64,000 nt of DNA from Paenibacillus lutrae (GTDB taxonomy: Bacteria; Bacillota; Bacilli; Paenibacillales; NBRC-103111), in contig NZ_RHLK01000002.1 of assembly GCF_009757775.1 (NCBI RefSeq), positions 750,113-814,112 of the forward strand, written 5' to 3'. Each line of letters opens with the position of its first letter. The stretch's first letter is position 1. The notes beneath the pieces are model-generated. The model did no database searches and was not told the origin of the DNA. It saw only the letters and a program-made list of their open reading frames with translations. Shown in pieces: positions 16,036 to 26,300 of the stretch. Both the position numbers and the translations under genes were made by a program.

Positions 16036-17136
16036 TTATTTGTAAGGCTTGTCCTGGTAAAAAAAATTCGGAGTCTTCCAGGTATTCTCATACTGGTTAT
16101 GGAAAATAGGGGTGACGGCGGGAGACACCGGAGGAATGAGCCACGTCCAGTCTCCGGTGACAGGACGCCCGCACTGCTTCTCCTGCTGCTCGAAAAGCTG
16201 AAACTGCTGCGCCGCGGTGTGATGATCGACGATGCTGACGCCTGCCTCGCGGAAGGAGTGATGCACCGCATGATTCAGCTCCAGCAGGGCGCGGTCTTTC
16301 CAGAACGATGCATTCGTTCCGGTATCGAGCCCCATGCAGGAGGCAACCTTCGGGAGCATATGGTAACGCTGTTCATCCGCCAAGTTACGGGCGCCGATTT
16401 CCGTTGCCATGTACCAGCCGTTGAAGGGAGCAGCCCCATACGTGATGCCGCCGATCTCCAGGCGCATGTCCGAGATGATCGGGACGGCGTACCACTGCAG
16501 CTTCAAATCTTCAAACCACGATAAATCCGGATGCTTCAGCGGAACTTGCAGAACATCTTCTTGAGGGATTTCAAACCAGACAGGCTCAGCAGCATCACCT
16601 GTTTGTATGACGAGCGGGAGGACGTCAAATGCGGTACCTTGACCCCGCCAGCCAAGCTCCATACATGTACGGGTGAAAGCCAGGGAATGCGGATCACCCA
16701 GGACACCGGCACCGGTCTCATAGCCGGCATACCGGATTAACTGGTGATTCCAGAGGTGGATGCGGCGGTTGTTCGTACCTTCCGCAGCGGAGTCTGGGGC
16801 GAATACCGTAATAGTCGGCCGGATTTTGCCTTCATTGGTACCGTAACGGATATGACGAAGCAGAGCATCGCGTATCCCTTCGGGCGCAGCCGTATCCCGC
16901 TCATCGAACACCTGCAGCGTATTCCAGAATAACCTGCCGATGCAGCGGTTGCTGTTGCGCCAGGCCATTTTGGCCCCATGCTGGAGTTCCTCATAGTGAT
17001 GGGTATAAGTTCCGGTCTGCGATACTTCTCTGCTGATTTCTTCGAATCGGGAGGCTGCTTCTTCCTCGCTCCTGCCCCATTCACTGTAACATGTATAAAT
17101 GAAAGCCCGCGCTTCTTCAAGTAATTTGGAATTCAT
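16036..17136 (-). CDS. nos: Bacterial nitric oxide synthase, oxygenase domain only
   Basis: The 366-residue protein makes nitric oxide from L-arginine. It has the length and layout of Bacillus NOS, which lacks the reductase domain and takes electrons from cellular flavodoxins or reductases. The heme-ligating Cys65 sits in [13 protein letters not shown]. The substrate-binding Glu246 sits in [12 protein letters not shown]. Other conserved stretches are [32 protein letters not shown] and [18 protein letters not shown] near the pterin/dimer interface. AGAGGAGG lies 12 bp before the ATG, a slightly long spacing. In Bacillus, NO protects against oxidative stress and antibiotics. The gene stands alone; the IS remnant begins about 20 bp after its stop without damaging it. 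Confidence 0.95.
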   Translation of the reverse strand: MNSKLLEEARAFIYTCYSEWGRSEEEAASRFEEISREVSQTGTYTHHYEELQHGAKMAWRNSNRCIGRLFWNTLQVFDERDTAAPEGIRDALLRHIRYGTNEGKIRPTITVFAPDSAAEGTNNRRIHLWNHQLIRYAGYETGAGVLGDPHSLAFTRTCMELGWRGQGTAFDVLPLVIQTGDAAEPVWFEIPQEDVLQVPLKHPDLSWFEDLKLQWYAVPIISDMRLEIGGITYGAAPFNGWYMATEIGARNLADEQRYHMLPKVASCMGLDTGTNASFWKDRALLELNHAVHHSFREAGVSIVDHHTAAQQFQLFEQQEKQCGRPVTGDWTWLIPPVSPAVTPIFHNQYENTWKTPNFFYQDKPYK

Positions 17137-17312
17137 CTGGATGGGAAGCCTCCTCTGCTCAAGGATCGGGACGGCACCCGGAAGTCCCTTGGTCCTTGCT
17201 ACTTATGAGCGTATCACAAAATGGCCGGGACAAATCTGAAAGTTTTGAGAACGGAATATGACAGGCAGGTATGGCATTCAGTATGTCTTGATTCGGGCCG
17301 GTTAAACCTATA

Positions 17313-17340
17313 AAAAAGATCCGAAGATTATCTCTTCGGA
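17313..17340 (-). terminator. Terminator of the giant DUF11 gene
   Basis: Minus-strand stem TCCGAAGA/TCTTCGGA followed by a TTTTTTA run, starting 16 bp after the stop codon. Confidence 0.8.
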
Positions 17341-17356
17341 CCCTGGAACGAGTCAG

Positions 17357-20300
17357 CTATTCTTCATGCGTTACGATTCTGACGTTAACCGGATTCGATA
17401 ACTGTTCAGCGGATACCGATCTACCGTCCGGTAGAAGCACATCGAATAGGAGCAGAACGCGATTATTCACGAGGGAGCCGGCCGAACCGGTAACCCGCAC
17501 GATAAAGGTAATCGTAATGGAAGCGCCGGCGGCAATTTCCCCAAGCAGGAAACCTTCAATTAAATCGGCTCCCGGCACAGGAAGTCCGTTGATCCGGACA
17601 CTGCCAGGCAAGAAGGTAAAGCCCTCCGGCAGGATATCCTTCAGGAAAGCCCGGGTAATGGGCAATCCGCTCGTATTAACGATCGTGACGGTAAAGGTGA
17701 GCTGATCTCCCCTTGCCGCTTCACTGCTGTCGACCTGCAAATCAATTTGCACGGTAGAAGAGTAGACCGGCAGGGTTACTTCATTGGAAGCGATGGCTGC
17801 CGGATATATGGTTTCCTGATTCGGAAGCCGGTACGTGTAGCGGACCACGGCACGATTATGCAGAATGCCACCTGGTGGCAGAGCCGTAATTTTCAGACGG
17901 AATGCGGCTGAGATGGATTGGCCAGGCGCTAGAGAGCCAAGCGCGAGTGAAGACGGATTGGCACCGGTCCGCGATTCCCCGTTTATTGTCAAGGAGTCAA
18001 GAACCCAAGCGGTTCCGGGCGGAAGCGGGTCCTGGATCGTAAGATCGGCTGGCAGTGTGCCGCTGTTACGGATCACCAGCGTATATTCCACGGTATCTCC
18101 AACCGTATACGAACCTGCGGCGGCTGATTTGACGGCACTCAGTACAGGTGCCAATGTTTGCAGCAGGGACACGTTGCTTCGAGATATTGCGGTTTCGATC
18201 TCGCCGGTTGGAGTCCGGTAGCTGCCAGAGACTTCGGCCTGGTTCTCAATTTCCCCGGATGGCGGCAGCGACACCACTGCGAGGGAATAGGTGACACTGG
18301 CCGATGCTTCCGGATTCAGCGGCGGCAGGAGTACGCCTTGCGCCAAATCTGCCGCCGGATTCAGGCTGCCGTTCACCCGCAGGCTGTCTGGCTGCAGCTC
18401 AGTTCCGGCAGGAAGGACATCTCGGAGAAGAAGAGACTCGGCAATAACGGTGCCCCTGTTGATGATGGAAACGGTATACGGGATGATGCTGCCCACTGTT
18501 GCCAGTGATATATCGGTTCGTTTGGATACTTCGACTCCAAAGGCGTATACGGGAACCGTAACCGTATTGGATGCAATTGTGTACGGACTCTCTGCATATA
18601 CGAAACTGGCTTCCGCCGTATTTACGACAGATCCGGACGCAGGTACAGCGGTGATTGTGAGCGTGTAGCCCACTTGAACGGAACGTTGAGCCGGAACCTC
18701 GCCGAGTGTAATCCCGCTTTGCGGATGGAGATCAGGTGCAGGTATCCCGTTAATGGTCACACTTCCTGCCGCGAAGCTTGTGCCGTCCGGCAGCAGATCG
18801 CGGATCGTAACGGAAGTGGCCGCAGACTGTCCGGAATTGGTCAGCGTGATACCGTAAGGCACGCTGTCGCCAAGGGCAGCCGCCGAAGCGGTGCTGACTT
18901 TCACGGCGGATACGGAGTGGTCGGTAACCGGAATGATTACGGGATCCGAGACGGCTGCGCCTCCATGCGTCCGCCCGTCCGGCGTCTGGAAGGCATAGGC
19001 CGCCGAAGCCTGATTGGTAATCGTTCCGTCAGCAGGATCGCCTGAAACGGTGGTCTGGAAAGAGATAATAGTGGAAGATCCGGGTGTCAGGGTGCCCACT
19101 GTTATTCCTGCAGCCGGATTTAAGCCGGGTATGGCGGTCCCGTTGACCGTAACGCTGCCGGCAATGAATGTAGAGCCTTCAGGCAGCTCATCGGTTACGG
19201 TGACAAAAGCGCCGGTTGAGCCGCTGTTGCTTGCGGTTAAGGTATAGGTTACCTGCTCGCCAAACGAAATGCTGGAGGTGCTCCCTTGTTTATCAAGCGT
19301 GATGATTGGCTGGAGAACCGGAATTCCGACCGTATTCGAGAAAATCGTGCCCGGGACCGTTCCGCTGGTAAAGGAGACGGCAGCGCTGTTCGTCAGAACA
19401 GGAGGTGCGGGCAGCGCCGCTATTGCAGCGCTAAATGAGATTAGCACAGATTCACCGGGTTCCAGCGTTCCAACCGGGATGCCTGAAACGGGGTTGGCTT
19501 CCGGAACATCAGCTCCGTTTATGAGCACACTTCCCGGTATAAATACGGCTTCCGGCTCAAGCTCATCGGTCAGAACAACTTCCTGAATGGCTTCCGAATC
19601 GTTATTGGTAATCTCTACGGTATACACGATGATGTCATTTATAACGGCACTCGTTAAGCTGGCCTGTTTGACAGCCGTTACAGGAACATCCGACACAGCC
19701 ACAGCAACTGTATTAGAGAAGTTCGCTCCTGACCCTGTTCGGCCGCCGGGAGTCACAAAGGTGAATGCGGCATCTGCCGTATCCAGCAGCAGCGGTGGAG
19801 CCGGGACGGAAGTGACGAGTACCTGGAAGGTGACGACCGCCGAAGTACCGGGTGCAATAGGGCCTGTTGCAACGCCTGTCACGGGATCCGCCCCGGGAAC
19901 GGGGATGCCGCCAAGCGCTACACTATTCGCAAGGAAAGCGGAACCCGGCGGAATCGGATCCGTCACGATGGTGCTTGCTGACAGGTTGCCCGAGTTGTTC
20001 ACCGTGATGGTATACGTGATGACATCTCCGACTGTCGCGTTGTCAGAACTGCCTGTTTTGGTCAGAACCAAGACGGGCTGATAGACGGGAACCGCGACCG
20101 TATTCGAAGCGGAAGTGAACGTAAAAGGTCCGCTTGTAAATGCGGCGTTTGCCTGGTTGAGAAGCTGGGCAGGCGCGGGCAGAGACTGCACCGTTACCTG
20201 GAAAGTCACAACGGTTGTTGCTCCGGGAGCGAGGGTTCCGATGGCGATCCCTGATGCGGGATTTGCACCGGGAATGCTTGTTCCCGAAGCGGTAACACTG

Positions 20301-23300
20301 CCGGGCACGAAGGAACTTCCGGTCGGGATCGGATCGGATACCACGACATTCGTCACGGCAGCTATGCCGCTGTTAGTGACCGCAACCGAATAAGTAAGGA
20401 TGTCTCCGATGATGGCATCGGCAGCTGTAGTTCCTTTTACCAGCGTCACGTTGGGTGAAGATACAGGAATCGTAACCGGATTGGAGACGGCCGATCCGCT
20501 CACTGTCCTTCCATCCGGAGGCTGGAAGGTGAATACGGCGGATGCCTGGTCCGTTAGCTGCTGCGGGATCGGCACGGACGTGACGAGCGCCTGGAAAACC
20601 AAGGTGGCGGTGCTTCCGGGTTGAATGGTTCCGGCATCTATGCCTGCGGCGGGATTAGCTCCCGGCAGGGGATTGCCGCTAACGATGACACTGTTGGCGA
20701 TCAACTCAGAACCGGCCGGGATCGCATCGGTCAGTATGACTTGGGCCGCAATATTCCCCGTATTGGCGGCCTGAATGGTATAGGTCAGCGTATCCCCGAC
20801 TGTAGCATTGGCGGTGTTGGCGCTTTTAGCCAGCTGCAGCAAGGGCTGGTACACGGGAATGCTGATTTGCTGGGAGTAAGAGGTTCCCGAGAAAACACCG
20901 GAAGTAAAGCTGACTGCGGCCTGATTCACAAAAAACGGCGGCACAGGCAGCGAGATGACGCTGACTTGAAAAGTAACCGCAGTCGAAGAGCCTGGTGCGA
21001 TCCCGCCGACACTGACACCGGATGCCGGATTAGATACCGGCGACGGAGCCCCGTTGATGGTCACACTTCCCGGTACGAAAGCCGTTCCCTCAGGGATCGG
21101 ATCGGTTACGATCACATTGGCGATGGCCTCAATGCCGTTATTCGCTGCGACGATCGTGTAAGTCAGGACATCGCCGAAGACGGCGTCCGCTGCACTTACG
21201 CTTTTGACTGCGGACACATTAGGGGCGGAGACCGGGATCGTGACCACATTAGACACCGCGGAACCGGTAAGTATTCTTCCGTCAGGATGCTGGAAGGTAA
21301 AAGCGGCTGCTGCTTGATTGCTGAGTACAGCGGGTGCGGGCAGAGAGGTTGCCACGATCTGGAAAGTTACGGCGGAAACAGCCCCAGGTGCAATGGGCCC
21401 AAGTGCAATGCCCGCTGCAGGAGAGGCGCCGGGAACGGGGACTCCGTTAATATTGACGCTGTTAGGAACGAAATCCGAGCCTGCCGGAATCGGATCAGAG
21501 AGAGAGGTAGTGGCGGCAATATTTCCTGTATTCTCCACAAGGACCGTATAGACGATCGTATCCCCGATCGTAGCATTCGTTGAATTGGCGCTTTTGGTCA
21601 GGTTAAGAATCGCCTGGTAGAGAGGGAGGACAAGGGTGTCCGAGAACGAGCTTCCGGAGAAGGCTCCTGAAGTAAAGCTAACCCTCGCCTGATTCGATAA
21701 TTGGGGCGGTGCCGGCAGTGAAGTAACGGTTACCTGGAAAGAGACTGTAGCTAAGGCTCCCGGAGCTATCGTACCGGCGGGCACTCCATTGACCGGATTG
21801 GCGGCGGGCAGCGGTGTTCCATTGAGACGGACGCTTCCTGGAACGAAAGTGGAACCGGCAGGTATAGGATCGGTTACGATGACGCTGGTAACGTTCGTGA
21901 TCCCGTTATTCAGGGCGGTGATCGAATATGTGATGACGTCGCCGACAGAGGCATCCGGCGCATCGGCTGTTTTAACGACCGTTACGTCCGGAGCCGAGAC
22001 GGGGATCGCAACCGTGTTGGAAACAGCGGAGCCGGTAACCGTGCGGCCGTCGGGCGGAATGAAGGAGAAGTTCGCCGCAGCCTGATTCGTAAGGGATGCC
22101 GGGACAGGTACAGAAGTTACAATAACCTGGAAAGTTACGAGTACGGACGTTCCCGGTGAGAGGGTGCCGACTACGATGCCCGCAGCGGGATTCGAGCCGG
22201 GAAAGGCCGTTCCGTTTACCGCAACGCTATTTTCAAAGAAAGCTGTCCCGGAAGGGATAAGGTCCGATATCACCGTTAAGGCGGCAATATTTCCCGAATT
22301 CACCGCTTCAATCGAATAGGTGATCGTATCGCCTACGCTTACACGGGTTGAATTGCCGCTTTTGACGAGTGAGAGAATAGGCTGGTAGACCGGAATGAGA
22401 AGCGGTGATGAAACGGATGATCCTGTAAAAGCGCCGGAAGTAAAGCTGACGGTTGCCTGATCCAGTAATTGTGGAGGAGCGGGCAGCTCGGTGACCGTTA
22501 CTTGAAAACTCAACACGGCCGAAGCTCCCGGAGCTATGGTGCCCGCAGGTATTCCGGCAGCCGGATTTCCGAGTGGAACAACAGTCCCGTTAAGGGTGGG
22601 GCTTCCCGGCACGAGAGCAGAACCGGCCGGAATAGGATCGGAAATGACGACGCTGGTTACATTCTCGATGCCGCTGTTCGTTGCGGTTATGGTGTACGTA
22701 ATCGTATCGCCTACAACCACATTGGCGGCGCTGGCGGTCTTGGTCACATTCACGTTCGGAGCCGAGACGGGGATGGAGAGAATGTTCGATAGAACGGATT
22801 GCTGGATAATGCGCCCGTCCGGCGGCTGGAAACTGAAGGCAACTGAAGCTTGATCGGTCAGGCGGGAAGATGGCGGTACGGCGGTCACAACCGTCTGGAA
22901 AGAGACTGTTGCGGTTGCCCCTGGAGCAAGAACTCCTCCTGAGAATCCCGCAGCCGGATCTGCCCCCGGCAGCGGCACGGCATTCAGGAGTACGCTATTG
23001 GGAACAAATACGGACCCGTCCGGTAACGGATCGGTAATTGTCAGGTTGGCGTTAATATTGCCATTGTTCGTAATGGAGATCGAGTAAGAAACCGTATCCC
23101 CGACTGTGGCGTTGGAATAATCGGCGGTTTTGAGAGCGGACAGTAGCGGCTGATAGACCGGCACGAGCACGGTATTCGACAGGCTCGATCCGGTAAAGGC
23201 GCCGGAAGTAAAGCTGACGACAGCCCGGCTGTCCAGTACCGGAGGAAACGGCAGGGAAGTAACCCGGGTCTGGAACGTAAGAACGGCCGAGGCTCCTGGC

Positions 23301-26300
23301 GCAATAATGCCTACGGGGACTCCGGTTGCAGGGTCCGCGCTCGGCAGCGGAATTCCGTTTAAGAGAACAGTGCCCGGAATAAATACAGATCCTGCCGGGA
23401 TGGAGTCGGTGGCCAGGACTCCTGTCACATTCTCAATTCCGTTGTTAGCGGCCGTGATGGTGTACGAGACGATATCTCCCAGAACGGCATCCGTTGAAGG
23501 AGTGGTGAGAGTTACCGTAACGTCAGGAGCCGAGACTGGAATGGCCAAGGGATTCGATGCAGCCGTGCCGGTAATCGTTCGTCCATCGGGCGGAGTAAAT
23601 TCGAAATCAGCCGTTGCCTGATCCAAGAGGAGCGAGGAGGGCGGAATCGAAGTAATCACCGTTTGAAAAGTGACCGTAACCGGAGAGCCTGGAGCTACGG
23701 CACCGACAGGTATGCCGGCCGCCGGATCGGCCCCGGCCAGAGGTGCGCCGTTAATCGTGACGCTGTTGGGTGTGAAAACAGAACCGGCCGGTACCAGGTC
23801 TGTCACGGTCGCAGAGGCTGGTATATTCCCGCTGTTAACGAGCTGGAGAGTATAGGTTACGGTATCGCCGAGTGTGGCATTGGAAGTGCTGGCACTTTTG
23901 GCAAAGCCCAGAATAGACTGGTAAACCGGAATTGTGACCGTATTGGACAAGGAAGAGAAGGACAGCGCTCCGCTCGTGAAGCTGACGGAAGCGCGGTTGA
24001 CCAGATTCTGCCCGGCCGGCAGTGACTGGACGAGTACACGGAACGTAATGGCGGCAGCGCCGCCGGGAACGATAAGTCCGGCCGGTATCCCGGCGGCCGG
24101 GGAAGAAGTTACCGGGCTGCTGTTTACGGTAACACTCCCCGGGACGAGGATCGTTCCGTCCGGAATGGCATCGGTTACGATGACATTGGTCACATTCCCG
24201 ACGCCGTTGTTGGTGGCCACGATGGAGTAAGTAATCGTGTCGCCGACCACGGCATCTGTCCGGCTTGCGCTTTTGCTGGCCGTTACATTCGGGGACGATA
24301 CCGGAATGACGACCGTGTTCGATGAAGCCGAGCCGTTAATGGTACGCCCGTCAGGGGGCTGGAATGTATACGAAACAGCTGCCTGGTCGACCAATTGGGG
24401 AGGGGTTGGCACGGAAGTAATCACCACCTGGAATGTCATGGTTGTTGATGCGCCGGGCGCAAGGAAGCCTCCCGCAAAACCATCTGCTGGGCTTGCTCCG
24501 GGCAGCGGGACTTGATTAACAATTACACTGTTGGGCACAAAGGCGGAACCGCTGGCAATCGGATCTGTAACGGTTGTTAAGGCACCGATATTGCCGCTGT
24601 TCTGCAGGACAATCGTATAAGTTACGAGATCGCCGATGGTTCCGATAGGGCTACTAGTGCTTTTGCTGGCTGTAATAACCGGCTGATAGACCGGAATGAC
24701 AAGGGTATTCGAAGCGGCAGAGCCCGAGAAAGAGCCGCTGGTAAACGAAAGGGAAGCTTGATTAGCGAGCTGCGGAGGCGAGGGCAGAGACGTCACTTGT
24801 ACGGAAAAAGTAACCGTCGAGGATTCTCCGGCCGCCACTGTTCCAAGCGTGATCCCCAGGGCCGGATTCGCGCCAGGAACCGTAATGCCGCCTGCGGTTA
24901 CGGATCCGGGTATGAATACGGAACCGTCCGGAATCGGATCGGTAAGGACGACATTTGTGATTGGCGAAGAACCGCTGTTTAGCACAGTGACACGGTACGA
25001 AACCGTATCGCCGGGAACGGCATCCGCTGCAAGCGAGCTTTTAAGGAGAGTAACGCTCGGTAAAGAGACGGGAAGCGTAACCGTATTGGACAAAGCCGAG
25101 CCGTTCAATAAACGTCCGTCCGGCGGCTGGTAGCTGTAGGATGCTTGAGCCCGATTGGTCAGGAAGGCAGGATCAGGCAGGGTGGCGACAATGGTTTGAA
25201 ACGTGACTTCTACAGAGGCGCCCGCTGCCAGCGATCCGGCTGCAATTCCGGCAGCAGGGTCCGCTCCCGGAACAGGTGAACCGCCTACCGTCACGCTATT
25301 ATTCAGAAAAGATGAACCGGACGGAATTGCGTCCGTGATGGTCAGAGCCGCAGCCAGGTTTCCCGTGTTCGTTGCAAGGATGGTGTAGGTGACGGTATCT
25401 CCGACCGTGACGCGGGTGGTACTGGCTGTTTTGACGGCACTAATGATGGGCTGATACACAGGCAGAGTCAGCGTATCGGAGTGCGTCGTGCCCGAGAAAG
25501 CTCCGCTCGAATAGCTGGCGGTTGCCTGGTTGCTCAGCTGCGGAGGCGAGGGCAGGCCGGTAACGTTAACGGAGAAGGTGACGGCGGCGGCGGCACCCGG
25601 CCCGAGACTGCCGACTGTGATGCCGGCAGCCGGATTGGCACCGGGGACGGGCGCACCTCGGACCGTTACGCTGCCGGGGTTAAAAACGGAGCCTGCCGGA
25701 ATCGGATCGTTGAGAAGAATATTGTTAACGGGGCTGATCCCGTTATTGGTCACGATTATCGTATACGTAACTGTGTCTCCCACCACCGCATCCGCAAGCG
25801 GCGTTGATTTGGTCACGGTCACATTAGGTGCGGATACAGGCACAGATAATGTGTTGGATAGAGCTGACCCTGCCAGCGTGCGCCCGTCCGGAAGCGTATA
25901 GGTGAATGAAATGGCTGCCTGATCGATCAATTGGGCCGGATTAGGAACGGAGTTGACGACCGTAACAAATGTAACGACGGAAGCCCCGCCCGGAGAAATT
26001 GTACCTACCGTGATTCCCGTCCTGGGATCGGCCCCCGCTAGAGGAAGGCCGTTAACCGTCACGCTGTTGCCGGCGAATTCCGAACCTGCAGGGATCGCTT
26101 CGGTTAAGGTAGCCGAGCCGTTATAGTTCCCGCTGTTGGTAATTCGGATGGTATAGGTGACGCTGTCACCTACCGTGGCGGCTGTAGTATCGGCGCTTTT
26201 AACAGCCTGGAGAATGGGCTGGTAGACTGGAATTGTGACTGTGTTGGAACTGGATGAGCCTGTAAAAGTGCCTGCCGTAAAGCTCACCGCTGCTTGATTG

